DNA of 64,000 nucleotides from JBDIVL01 sp039794405 (GCA_039794405.1 JBDIVL010000003.1:62001-126000); one strand, 5' to 3'; positions 1 through 9,210 are shown, counted from the stretch's first letter. Program-made: numbers and translations. The notes: generated by a model from the letters alone, not told the origin.

Positions 1-1
1 C

Positions 2-1942
2 CCTGCCGACAGTTGCTCTCTTGTCAGAATAGTCAGGAGCAAGGATGCTCCTGATACGTTAGAGGCACGGTTACGAAAATTGCTTTCTTATTCAGACGAA
101 CCCCACGATTTTACAGAAGGAGAAACAAAACTAATAATCTCGGCAATTGATAACTGTAAAATACTCGACCCTGCCTGCGGCTCTGGCGCATTCCCCATGG
201 GTATTTTACACAAGCTGGTGCATATACTGCATAAGCTCGACCCGCGAAACGAACTGTGGAAACAAAGACAGATAGACAAGGCTTTACAGCTTGACGACCC
301 GAATATAAGGGACCATGCAATTCAGGACATTGAAGAAGCCTTTGAGAACAACGAGCTTGACTACGGTCGCAAACTCTACCTGATTGAAAACTGTATTTAC
401 GGTGTGGACATACAACCCATAGCCGTGCAGATCGCCAAGCTTCGTTTTTTTATCTCACTCATTATTGACGAGAAAAAACAGCCTGGCAAGGAAAACCTCG
501 GCATTCGCTCCCTGCCGAATCTGGAAACAAAATTTGTGGCAGCCAATACGCTGATTGCACTAGATAAACCGCAAGGGCAATTGTCCTTTAGAAATCCTAA
601 TATAGAACGACTCGAAAAAGAATTAAAGGAACTGCGCCATGAGTACTTTAGCGCTAAAACCAGAAAAGAAAAACTTCAATGTCAGAAGCAGGACAAAAAA
701 CTGCGTCAGGACATTGCTGGACTTTTAGTAAATGGCGGATGGGATAACACCACTGCCCGGCAAATCGCCTCATTTGACCTCTATGATCAGAACGCATCAG
801 CAGATTTTTTTGATTCTGAGTGGATGTTTGGTGTAACAAATGGATTTGATATCATGATAGGCAATCCGCCGTATGGAGCAGAAGTTAATGGCGTTGACAG
901 CCTTATAAAAAATTATAAACATTTCGACAGACAAAAAAATTCAGCGTCTTTCTTTATAGAAATTGGTAGTAAATTAACCAACTCTAAAGGCGTAATAGCC
1001 TACATTATCCCAAAATCTCTATCTTTTTCTGAAGGCTGGAAAAAAACGAGAGAATTGGTTACCCATAAAAACAGGCTTTTATCAGTTATTGATGTCTGTA
1101 AAGCATTTGAAGCGGTGTTATTAGAGCAGATAATTATTTGCTTTTCAAAGGAAACTGCTGGTAGTACTTACCAATTTTCTGTCGGTGAAGGATGGAACGG
1201 GGAGATAAAGATTAGAGGCAAAGGCGATAATAAACTGATAGACCAGCTTGATATTTTACCGATGTATATTGATAACAGGAAACAAGGCATTCTGAATAAA
1301 TTAGAACAGGGCAGTGTGCTGCTTTCCGAAATATCAAAAACATTCCGGGGATTGCCATTTCAGCGCAAGGTATCAAAATCAGGACGGCCGATTTTAAGAG
1401 GCAAAAACATAGGCAAATACAAAATCTATGGGGACATTGATAACATTATCTTGCCTAAAGAAATTCTGTCCAGCGCAAAAGTCAAAGAACTTTTAAAACC
1501 TAAAATCCTCTCTCAGAATATTGTTGCTCATGTGTTAAATCCATACGACAGGATAATTATCATGGCAACGATTGATAAACAAGGGCTTTTAACCCTTGAT
1601 ACAGTAATGAATACTTATTTAACAGTAGATAGATTTGCGCTTCAGTATGTGCTTGCAATACTCAATTCACAGCTTGCCTCATGGTTTTATTATTGGTTTG
1701 TTTATAATAGAGCAGTAAGGACAATGCACTTTGATAAGTATTACATTGATAAACTGCCTGTAAAGGATATTGATTTGAAAGCCCAGCAGCCCTTCATCAC
1801 CCTCGTTGACCAAATCCTTGTCCTCAAGCAAAAAAATCCCCACGCCGATACGTCTGCGCTGGAAAGACAGATTGATGAAATAGTTTACAAACTCTACGGC
1901 ATCACGCCGGAAGAGATTGCAATAATTGAGGGAGGTAGATAA
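2..1942 (+). CDS. Eco57I-type N6-adenine DNA methylase (type IIG-like), 5' end outside window
   Basis: The reading frame is open from base 2, so the gene begins upstream; the TTG at 80 is only an internal codon. Seen: the SAM-binding motif DPACGSGAF near bases 167-195 and the catalytic NPPY motif at 863-874, then a C-terminal target-recognition-like region of the TaqI/Eco57I kind. The last residues (IDEIVYKLYGITPEEI) closely match the end of the second type IIG enzyme in this window (27565-31836). The family methylates adenine in DNA; whether a nuclease domain precedes it cannot be seen. Its stop codon TAA abuts the ATG of the Argonaute gene with no gap, so the two are probably co-transcribed. 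It could be a stand-alone methylase, a type IIG enzyme or a BREX/PglX-like protein. Confidence 0.85.
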   Translation, partial: PADSCSLVRIVRSKDAPDTLEARLRKLLSYSDEPHDFTEGETKLIISAIDNCKILDPACGSGAFPMGILHKLVHILHKLDPRNELWKQRQIDKALQLDDPNIRDHAIQDIEEAFENNELDYGRKLYLIENCIYGVDIQPIAVQIAKLRFFISLIIDEKKQPGKENLGIRSLPNLETKFVAANTLIALDKPQGQLSFRNPNIERLEKELKELRHEYFSAKTRKEKLQCQKQDKKLRQDIAGLLVNGGWDNTTARQIASFDLYDQNASADFFDSEWMFGVTNGFDIMIGNPPYGAEVNGVDSLIKNYKHFDRQKNSASFFIEIGSKLTNSKGVIAYIIPKSLSFSEGWKKTRELVTHKNRLLSVIDVCKAFEAVLLEQIIICFSKETAGSTYQFSVGEGWNGEIKIRGKGDNKLIDQLDILPMYIDNRKQGILNKLEQGSVLLSEISKTFRGLPFQRKVSKSGRPILRGKNIGKYKIYGDIDNIILPKEILSSAKVKELLKPKILSQNIVAHVLNPYDRIIIMATIDKQGLLTLDTVMNTYLTVDRFALQYVLAILNSQLASWFYYWFVYNRAVRTMHFDKYYIDKLPVKDIDLKAQQPFITLVDQILVLKQKNPHADTSALERQIDEIVYKLYGITPEEIAIIEGGR

Positions 1943-3961
1943 ATGAGCACTTTGTTGTTAAATAGAACAAATTTGCAGTTCCATTTAGATAAACAATGGT
2001 TTGTAAACATTAAAAATAAAGAAGGTTTTGTCATCACTGCTAAAGAATCACAGTGGTTAAGAAATAAAATTAAAACTGATGAAGCAAAAAACAATTTTAA
2101 TAAGTGGCTTGAGAAAAACAATATTAAGGATGAAGACCCCGTTGAAATTAAATTTTCTCTGGATAGGGATAATAATTTTTATTTTATTTCATATGATAAC
2201 TTGGATATTAAATCTTTAAAGAGATTAATCATTAAACAGGAGTTAACTCATTACTTTTTAGATAAAGGTTTTTATGTTGATTTAAATCCTACTGCTTTTG
2301 ACCTCTCTGTTTATCAATATAAAGAAAACTTTAATACGGATTGGGAAATATTTAAAAGCTATGATTTGGTTTACAAACCTTTCAATGAAGAACTATCCAT
2401 TAGTGTTGGAAGTGAGTTTACCTTAATGGGTAGAAAAGAAAAATTTCAAATTAATGGTATTAGGAAAGTAGTCAACCTGAGGAATAAATTAATTTGTAGA
2501 TATGAACAAATTTCATCAGGAGACTCATTTAAAGTTATCGCCGATAAACAAATGCGATCCGGAATAGAAGGAGCGAATAAACCCATTCCTTATAGCTATA
2601 AAACAGAGTATGAAAACATCCTTGATTTTCTTAAATCTGGACTAAAAGATTTTGAATCTGTTTTTTTTAATATTGATAAAACTGGTTTTAAAACCGTTTT
2701 AGACAAAGACAAGCAAAGAATAATATTAAAAGATAATTTAATGGTTTTTAACGATGAAAATAAAACTGTTAATGCAGTAGTTGGGATGCGGGAGTATGGG
2801 CCATATAAAAAGATTGGTAATGCTAATGATATAAAAATCTTTTTTATTTACAACGAAAGAGATGATGCCAATAAAGTATATCAATATTTGAGAAATGGGT
2901 TAAAACAATTTCCGGGATTGCTAACATATGTTGGCATTCCTGTAGTATTAGATAAGGAAAAAAGCCTGTACTATTCAAGCACTGAAGAATTACCAATAAA
3001 GTTAAAGGAATTTCTTGCCACTCAATTTCCCAATAAGGACTACTATAACTATGTGGCAGTAATTATAGGGCCATTTAGCAAATATGAAAGTGACGAAGGA
3101 GAAGAAAAAACTTATTATGAAGTTAAAAAACTCTTACTTGATAAAGGAATTACCTCTCAGTTTATTGCAAATAAAACTGTTCGTAGTGGAAATTTTAATT
3201 ATTGCTTGCCCAACATAGCAATTGCTATATTGGCAAAATTGGGTGGAACCCCATGGAAACTAAACACAAAAAAATATAATGGTTTAGTGATTGGATATAA
3301 TTACAAAAAATTACAAGACCAGAAATGGATAGGCAGTGCTGTATTTTTCGACAATGAAGGGTGCTTGGGAAGGATATACGGTTTCTCAGAGGAAAGAGCA
3401 GGAGAAGATTTAATATCTCATTTAAAGAGGGCAATAGATGAATATTCAAACGCAAATGGCAGTCCTGACAGATTAACTATTCATTATTACAAACAACCAA
3501 GAAAAGATGAGATAAAAAATTTTGAACAGGTAATTTACAACAAATTAAATCTAGATATGCCTTTTGCGCTTACTGAGGTCAATGATACCAAAAGCAAGTC
3601 AGATATATGTTTTGATACCGAATATGATATGGGGATGCCTGAAAGTGGGACTTATGTAAAAATTGGTAAAGACGAATATTTGCTTTTCAATAATAATAGA
3701 TATGAAAAAGAGCCAGTTCGTAAAGTAAAAGATGAGTTGCCCATTAAAGTGAAAATATTCCATGCAGATGTAGGTGGTTTTTCACATCGAGAAATATTGT
3801 CGCAGGTATATGAATTTTCACGGTTGAATTGGAAGGGGTTGATGCAAACGAGTCAACCGGTAACAACCAAATATTCTAAAATGATAGCAGATTTTTCTCT
3901 GCATTTTAGCGGAAATATTCCAAAAAACAAAATTGCGCAAGAGACACCTTGGTTTATCTAG
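1943..3961 (+). CDS. Long prokaryotic Argonaute, slicer residues lost
   Basis: 672 residues. Roughly residues 1-330 hold the N-terminal and reduced PAZ-like part, 330-430 a MID domain and 430-672 a PIWI domain. Seen: MID-type guide 5'-phosphate pocket candidates in YYEVKKLLLDKG (391-402) with Q406, the PIWI lead-in ILAKLGGTPWKL, and the typical C-terminal end TPWFI. The catalytic DEDX residues are not there: the first Asp position reads IGYN (450-453) and the third, normally H-R-D, reads HYY (514-516). Length and inactivity fit the long-B pAgo group, which senses nucleic acid through a guide and acts through a partner protein. The partner is the SIR2 gene one base downstream. The coding sequence is visibly A+T-richer than housekeeping genes here, suggesting transfer. 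Domain borders are estimates. Confidence 0.88.
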   Translation: MSTLLLNRTNLQFHLDKQWFVNIKNKEGFVITAKESQWLRNKIKTDEAKNNFNKWLEKNNIKDEDPVEIKFSLDRDNNFYFISYDNLDIKSLKRLIIKQELTHYFLDKGFYVDLNPTAFDLSVYQYKENFNTDWEIFKSYDLVYKPFNEELSISVGSEFTLMGRKEKFQINGIRKVVNLRNKLICRYEQISSGDSFKVIADKQMRSGIEGANKPIPYSYKTEYENILDFLKSGLKDFESVFFNIDKTGFKTVLDKDKQRIILKDNLMVFNDENKTVNAVVGMREYGPYKKIGNANDIKIFFIYNERDDANKVYQYLRNGLKQFPGLLTYVGIPVVLDKEKSLYYSSTEELPIKLKEFLATQFPNKDYYNYVAVIIGPFSKYESDEGEEKTYYEVKKLLLDKGITSQFIANKTVRSGNFNYCLPNIAIAILAKLGGTPWKLNTKKYNGLVIGYNYKKLQDQKWIGSAVFFDNEGCLGRIYGFSEERAGEDLISHLKRAIDEYSNANGSPDRLTIHYYKQPRKDEIKNFEQVIYNKLNLDMPFALTEVNDTKSKSDICFDTEYDMGMPESGTYVKIGKDEYLLFNNNRYEKEPVRKVKDELPIKVKIFHADVGGFSHREILSQVYEFSRLNWKGLMQTSQPVTTKYSKMIADFSLHFSGNIPKNKIAQETPWFI

Positions 3962-3962
3962 T

Positions 3963-5234
3963 ATGAAAGTGGAACTTATTAAAAAGACATTATTCTTTTT
4001 GGGAGCTGGTTTCTCTTTTGGGACAGGATGTTTAACATCAGGTGAAATGTTCAGCGATTTAAAGAAAAAGATTCTTTCAGATGATGATAGTTTTACTCCA
4101 ACCGAAAAAGAAGCCTTACAGTTTTTAATATCCTGTATGGCATACCATGCCGAGTGGCGATCAATAAAAACTGGCGGAGAAATAGAATTTAACCCAAATA
4201 TTGAAGAACTGGTTCTCCTTATTAGAAGGATTAAAAATAGAGAACTTTTTTTGCCCTATCCGATTACAGGTAATTGGGCTGATAAATTGGTGGAACTGGA
4301 GACTGCTTATAAAAAGCAGGACAGAAAAAATCTTTTTGAAGAATTGGAACTGAAATTGAAATCCCTTTTGAAAAATCGTTGGTTGAAATCTGATGAAGAT
4401 AAATTCGGCTACCTTGCCCCATTACGGGCATTTTTTCAAGACTATTCAGATCGGAGTTTCCGATTGGACGTTTGTACTTTAAATAATGACTTAGTAATTG
4501 AGAAGTATTTTGGCGCTCACCATGAAATTCCTTGGAGGGGTTTTTATAACGGTAAATGGATAGGTATTGATGAAGAAGATAAATTAGATGAGTTTGGAAG
4601 GATAAATTTATATAAACTTCATGGTTCTATTGACTGGGCAAGAGTTGAATCTGGTGAAATATATGAAGAGTCAAAGTTTCCTGAAGAAGAAAAAGAGTAT
4701 ATTGAACCTTTTCATAATCCATATGTAATTTTTGGACAAGGATCTAAAACCATTTCGGTTGAACCTTTTTTTAGCCTTATGAAAAAATTTAATGAATTGC
4801 TAAGAATTAAAAAATATATATTTGTTATAGGTTATAGTTTTTTTGATCCATATATTAATAATCTGCTATTTTACGCGTCAAAAGGTTTTAACAGACTTAT
4901 CATCGTTAATCCCAAGTTTGGTCCAAAAAGAATTTATAATAGTAAAACTAGTAAAATAATTAATTTTAATGAAAACGATTTTTTCAAAATAAAATACCCT
5001 AGAGGTACAAATCCAAAGGATTTAGAGATATATATAAAAAATATTCAGGAAGACTCATTTTTTTCTGAACTTCCAGAATATAATTATACAAACATTATAG
5101 CTCAGAATATTGACTTCATTCCCTTAGAAACTTCTACCTTTATTGAGAAATATTTTGCTAATAAGGGGGAGTTGTTGCTCAATTTCATTGATAAATACGA
5201 GAAAGAAATGAAAGATTACGAAGAACCGTTCTGA
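3963..5234 (+). CDS. SIR2-domain effector of the Argonaute system
   Basis: 423 residues from the ATG at 3963, one base after the Argonaute stop; a longer reading from a TTG at 3933 would overlap it, but the ATG is the natural coupled start. Seen: a Rossmann-type NAD-binding GAGFS (14-18), TLNND (172-176) matching the SIR2 TxNxD element, the catalytic-type LHGSIDW with H220, and a late VIGYSFFDPYINN block typical of SIR2_2/defence SIR2 domains. Such proteins in defence systems hydrolyse NAD+ when triggered and stop phage growth by killing or arresting the cell; that role is inferred from family and context. The protein is too short to carry an APAZ domain as in short-pAgo SIR2-APAZ systems, so it appears to be a stand-alone effector. 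Confidence 0.85.
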   Translation: MKVELIKKTLFFLGAGFSFGTGCLTSGEMFSDLKKKILSDDDSFTPTEKEALQFLISCMAYHAEWRSIKTGGEIEFNPNIEELVLLIRRIKNRELFLPYPITGNWADKLVELETAYKKQDRKNLFEELELKLKSLLKNRWLKSDEDKFGYLAPLRAFFQDYSDRSFRLDVCTLNNDLVIEKYFGAHHEIPWRGFYNGKWIGIDEEDKLDEFGRINLYKLHGSIDWARVESGEIYEESKFPEEEKEYIEPFHNPYVIFGQGSKTISVEPFFSLMKKFNELLRIKKYIFVIGYSFFDPYINNLLFYASKGFNRLIIVNPKFGPKRIYNSKTSKIINFNENDFFKIKYPRGTNPKDLEIYIKNIQEDSFFSELPEYNYTNIIAQNIDFIPLETSTFIEKYFANKGELLLNFIDKYEKEMKDYEEPF

Positions 5235-5503
5235 TAACACAGTCAGCAGCGTCGGACCTTTGTATTTCAACTACAGGATGCAGAAGAACCTTATCCTTAT
5301 GTAAATGGGAGTATGTCAGACCAAAAATAATAAAATTTCAACCATGCCCCGTCTTCCAGACAGATATTAGCGAAACATTTATTTAAAAATCTGTAGAGAC
5401 ACGCGTACTGTATTTTCATGACGCAGCGCGGCAATGTTGCCTTATTTTATCATAGTCGTTCAGGCAAAAATGTATTTGGTATCATGCAGGTCTCAAAACT
5501 ACC

Positions 5504-5704
5504 CCATCAAGCCCTACAACTAAAGATACAAATTGGCTTGCAATAGACTTTAAACCTATAAGAACCTTTAAAACTCCAATCTCATTAAGGCAAATCAAGG
5601 CAGAACCAACTTTACAAAACATCGGACTTATCAAACAACCAAGATTATCGGTAATACGATTATCAGAGAATGAATCTAAAATGATTATAAATTTAGCAAA
5701 TTGA
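5504..5704 (+). pseudogene. EVE-domain protein, C-terminal remnant
   Basis: A frame without a start codon translates to about 65 residues ending at TGA 5702-5704. It holds WLAIDFKP, then PISLRQIKAEPTLQNIGL and PRLSVIRLSENE, the order and wording of the C-terminal half of EVE (PUA-like) domains. No matching N-terminal half is visible upstream, so the gene is broken. EVE domains bind modified bases and are often found beside restriction systems, which fits the setting. The rest of 5235-6043 shows no gene; 5930-6030 is extremely A+T-rich and probably holds the promoter of the next gene. Confidence 0.6.
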
Positions 5705-6043
5705 AAATCCTAGCGTAGCAAAGCCACAACCAAAAAGAATTTAACCGCGAAGAACGTGAAGGGCACGAAGAAGAACTTACAAAAAAGAAGTTTTTACGAA
5801 GGAATACTATAGAACCTGAATTACAAAGAACTTTCGCATTGGTAGCAGGTAATGAATATCAAATTCAAGGGATACAGCAGAATGAATGATGGGTGAACGA
5901 AGGTTCTTTTAAAATAATCACAAATTTGCTGATATTATTTTATAAGATAATTTTATATAATTAAAGAAACATATAATATATAATTATAAATAATTGCATA
6001 ATCATACCATTTATTTAGTTGATATTTTAGATTAGGTGAATGA

Positions 6044-7174
6044 ATGAGTAATAAAGAAATTGGTTCCAATTTAAAGGAAGTGCGCAAATCGTTGGGTTTA
6101 ACATTAGTCAATGCGGCAAAAAAACTTGGCTTCCCAAACTACCAAACGCTGAAAAGTATAGAGGACGGAGAACGTGAGGTAAAGGCCCCTGAATTGTTAA
6201 AGTTCTCTAAAGTTTATTTTGTTAGTATAAGTAAACTGCTTGGAGAAAAGGAAATTCAATTAGGTAATGCATTCCTTTGGCGTAAACCACCACCCCTTGA
6301 AAGCAAAAAACAGATAGAGGCTAAAATATCTTATCGCTGCGAACAGTATAATTTACTTGAAAAACTTCTTAACTTAAAAGTAAAAAGAGGGCGATTCCTG
6401 GATGTTGCGATGGACGACATAAGCAGTAATACTGACGTAGATAAGCTCTCGAAAAGTATTCATAGAATCCTGGCGCTTGGTAGCAGGCCTGCATTTACGT
6501 TACAAAAGGTTCTTGAGCAAGATTTTGGGGTAAAAATATTATTCGAGGCAATTCCTGAGGGCTCGGCTGTATCCACATATTCCTCTGAGTTCGGTGCAGT
6601 TATTGTAATCAATTCAGGTGAAGCTCCCTGGCGCAGAAATTACGATCTTGCTCACGAATTATTCCATCTGGTTACATGGAAGGTTATACCTGAAAAAGAT
6701 TTGAAAGATTCGAGTTACTTTACCGATATTGAGAAAAAGGCGGATAGGTTTGCTTCAAATCTTCTTTTGCCAGAAAATGAGATAAGGAAAGAGATAGAAG
6801 ACAGGATTAATATGCAGGATAAGTTTACCAATTCAGACCTGGTTGACATAGCCCAGGAATTTGGTGTTTCAACAAAAGCCCTTCTTTATCGCATGGCTAA
6901 TTTACGATTTATAAAGTGGGAGGATGCGGATAAGCTTGCAAAAGACCAAGAACTTACAGAAATAAGCAGACAAAAAAGAAGACATGAGTGGGGTGAAAAG
7001 CCCATGTCTGAGCGTTTCATCTCCCTTGCTGTTCGCTGTCTTCGCAAAGGGCTGATTTCAAGAGGAAAATTTGCTGAGATAGTAGATATAGATCGATGCG
7101 AAATTGATGATTTTATTGAGAATACGGGATTAATGGAACAGGAAGGTAATCCAATTGAAATTATGGCTTCTTGA
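6044..7174 (+). CDS. XRE-family regulator with ImmA/IrrE metallopeptidase domain
   Basis: 376 residues. An N-terminal helix-turn-helix (about 5-65, LKEVRKSLGLTLVNAAKKLG) is followed by an ImmA/IrrE zinc peptidase domain with the HExxH motif H204-E205-L-F-H208. The C-terminal third is helical and may carry a further DNA-binding segment. Proteins of this build act as antitoxins or as repressor-cleaving switches; the co-encoded PIN toxin supports an antitoxin role. The next gene starts 20 bases before this stop. Start ATG is preceded by a TAGGTGA-like ribosome site. The very A+T-rich stretch just upstream is the likely promoter. Confidence 0.85.
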   Translation: MSNKEIGSNLKEVRKSLGLTLVNAAKKLGFPNYQTLKSIEDGEREVKAPELLKFSKVYFVSISKLLGEKEIQLGNAFLWRKPPPLESKKQIEAKISYRCEQYNLLEKLLNLKVKRGRFLDVAMDDISSNTDVDKLSKSIHRILALGSRPAFTLQKVLEQDFGVKILFEAIPEGSAVSTYSSEFGAVIVINSGEAPWRRNYDLAHELFHLVTWKVIPEKDLKDSSYFTDIEKKADRFASNLLLPENEIRKEIEDRINMQDKFTNSDLVDIAQEFGVSTKALLYRMANLRFIKWEDADKLAKDQELTEISRQKRRHEWGEKPMSERFISLAVRCLRKGLISRGKFAEIVDIDRCEIDDFIENTGLMEQEGNPIEIMAS

Positions 7175-7676
7175 TGCGGATGTTATTATTGATCTTTTAT
7201 CGTTAAGCCTATTCGATAAACTTATTAAAAACCACACAGTCTTTGCTGGCTCAACTGTTATCGGAGAAGTTAAGTCCTTTAAAAGAAGTAACGTAAGTCA
7301 AAGCATTGATTTGAGACAGAAATACATAGAAAATGGCTTGATAAGGGAACTTTCAGCCTCGATAGAAGAAATCAAAAAAGTCCTCAGTAAACTTCCTAAA
7401 AATAATCGTGATGCCATTCATCCCGGTGAACTTGAGTCATTAGCCATTCTTATAAGAGAGCATGATTTGATTTTTTGTAGTTGTGATGCCACCGCAATAA
7501 GAACACTCCCCACTTTGAGTCTTACAGATAGGGGCATTTCTGTAGAAAAACTTCTAAAGTTATCCGGACTAACACAGTCATCCCTAAAAGAAAGGCATAC
7601 CGAAAAATATTTTAAGAACAATTTGGCTATTGGTCAGCAGGAAAAAACATATTACTTCTCAAGAAACGGAAGTTAA
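7155..7676 (+). CDS. PIN-domain RNase, probable toxin paired with XRE/ImmA protein
   Basis: 173 residues from a TTG start at 7155, chosen because AGGAAGG lies about 8 bases upstream and the frame begins straight into the PIN motif LLDADVIIDLL (acidic residues D7, D9, D13). A second acidic cluster GELESLAIL and a third CSCDATAI follow in PIN order. PIN proteins are Mg-dependent RNases, commonly VapC-like toxins. It overlaps the XRE/ImmA gene by 20 bases, so translation is coupled. Substrate RNA is unknown. Confidence 0.78.
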   Translation: MKLWLLDADVIIDLLSLSLFDKLIKNHTVFAGSTVIGEVKSFKRSNVSQSIDLRQKYIENGLIRELSASIEEIKKVLSKLPKNNRDAIHPGELESLAILIREHDLIFCSCDATAIRTLPTLSLTDRGISVEKLLKLSGLTQSSLKERHTEKYFKNNLAIGQQEKTYYFSRNGS

Positions 7677-8780
7677 CTTTTCTCGGTATACAATTTTAAA
7701 TAATTAAGTGGGTAACATTGGGGGCATATCCTTGCTATCAAAATTAATTCTTTTCGATCTACGAATGATTCCTTAGAAAAATATAAACAAAAAACATCAA
7801 AATGAATCCTTAAGTAGGATTTTGATTTATATCAAAGAAAGAAAAGTAAAATCTCAAATTTGCTTACGGAAATGAAAAAAGAAGGGTTGATTATGAATAA
7901 GGGGAAGGACAATCCTCCTTGTTGGATCAAAAATGTGTAATAAGTCTTTTAAACTGCTTGAAATTATTAGATTTTTAAAAGACTTTTAAAAGACTTTTTA
8001 TTAAGCAGCATGGATAAACAACTATCAATCATTGAGTTGTGATTAAGCTTACTATCACTTATTTTTAGTATTTTATCTTTCAATATTGTAGTATTAAAAA
8101 CAATTCATAGGATCTCAGTTTATCATGAGTGAGGTGGAGTATGGGTCGTTTGAGGTGAAATAAAAATATGTGTTTTCAGAGATTGTTCAAATTATTAAAA
8201 AACCGGAATCCTCTCTCTTGAAAGTTACATCCGTACTAATAAGTGATGGAACAAAACTCCGCTATCCGGAAGAATATCGCACGGCATTCATGAGCAAGAT
8301 GGTATTGAGAAACATAAAGCTGATAGAATCTAAGCCTGAAGGGCTGGTATGATTATAGCCAATGAACACCCATGAATGAACAACCCCGAAGGGGTGATAT
8401 GATAGTAGACACAATATCACCCCTTCGGAGTTTAAATTCGTATTTCTGTTTTTTGCTATAATCATGACATCCCTTTGGGATTGAAAGAAACACAGATGTC
8501 AGAGAAATCATTTCCAGGCATACCTTTTTCTTTCTTTTCTGAAGGTTCTTACCTGGTAATAAGTAAAGTGTCCCCTAAATTCACTAAAACATTGCCCTGG
8601 TCAAACAGCCGAGATTGTCTGTAATGTCTCTTTCAAAACAGAAATTTGAAATTATTGTAAATAGAGGGATACCAGGTGTTTCAAAATCTATTTTAGAAAG
8701 TAGCTAGTACGTTCGTTATAATAAGAAAAGTAATAGGTGTATTGAATGTACTTTTTAAAAACAGAAAGGGGCTTTAGAGA
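7677..8780 (+). other. Intergenic stretch with gene debris and a hairpin repeat
   Basis: No intact gene is convincing. Around 7815-7940 two frames together read like a winged-helix C-terminus (ILIYIKERKVK, then NLLTEMKKEGLIMNKGK and a stop at 7938-7940), separated by a frameshift. A 60-codon open frame from GTG at 8170 to 8352 is unrecognised and may be chance or debris. A perfect inverted repeat sits at 8386-8428. Confidence 0.4.
8386..8428. repeat. Perfect 15-bp inverted repeat
   Basis: Arms 8386-8400 (CCGAAGGGGTGATAT) and 8414-8428 are perfect reverse complements around a 13-base loop. There is no T-run, so it is more likely one of the small dispersed palindromes than a terminator. Confidence 0.8.
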
Positions 8781-9008
8781 ATGGGCAAGGCAGTTGAGAG
8801 AATTGTGATCGATCTAAAGATATGTAGTGGAAAACCCTGTATTAAGGGCACAAGAATACCCGTACACACCATACTGGATCTTCTTGCCGCTGGAGAAGAT
8901 TTTGATGGTATAAAAATGGCATACCCCAACATTACTGATAAAGATATCAGGGCATGTCTGAATTATGCGGCAGTTCTGGCTGATGAAGAAGCTGGGATTA
9001 CAACATGA
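8781..9008 (+). CDS. DUF433-family antitoxin
   Basis: 75 residues, the usual size. It carries the family core GKPCIKGTRIPVHTILDLLA (residues about 17-36) and a short helix-turn-helix-like end. DUF433 proteins are antitoxin-like partners of DUF5615 PIN-like nucleases. The expected partner starts at 9005, overlapping the stop by the ATGA arrangement, but is cut off after 21 codons. An AAAGGGG sequence precedes the start. With its toxin broken, this gene is probably an orphan antitoxin. Confidence 0.85.
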   Translation: MGKAVERIVIDLKICSGKPCIKGTRIPVHTILDLLAAGEDFDGIKMAYPNITDKDIRACLNYAAVLADEEAGITT

Positions 9009-9070
9009 AAATTTTTGCCGATGAAAATCTTTTTGAACCCATTATTGATTATTTAAGGTCTCTGGGATAG
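9005..9070 (+). pseudogene. DUF5615 PIN-like toxin, truncated by repeat element R1
   Basis: 21 codons (MKIFADENLFEPIIDYLRSLG) match the first strand and helix of DUF5615 proteins, including the early acidic residues, then reach a TAG at 9068-9070. The stop is supplied by the first bases of dispersed repeat R1 (9066-9204), and no remaining toxin sequence was seen after the repeat. Confidence 0.7.
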
Positions 9071-9204
9071 GGTGGGTACGGACAAAGTACAGACGCAAAA
9101 TCTTGCGTCTCTACAAGTTTGTCCGTGATGGTGTGATTAAATCCTGGTTCATTTTATTTGGTTTCATTAATATTCTGTTCGGTTTCATCTCTTGGATGCT
9201 ATAG
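9066..9204 (+). repeat. Dispersed element R1, copy 1, carrying nested R4
   Basis: It starts GATAGGGTGG and ends GGATGCTATAG, and matches copies at 10923-11032 and (minus) 18425-18521. Between its left hairpin arms sits an extra palindrome AGACGCAAAATCTTGCGTCT (9091-9110, called R4), absent from the other two copies. Confidence 0.75.
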
Positions 9205-9210
9205 CTCATA

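Noticed and set aside
1943..5234. Short pAgo with SIR2-APAZ (SPARSA) system
   Set aside because: The Argonaute has about 330 residues before MID and the SIR2 protein is too short for an APAZ domain, so it fits a long pAgo with a separate effector better.
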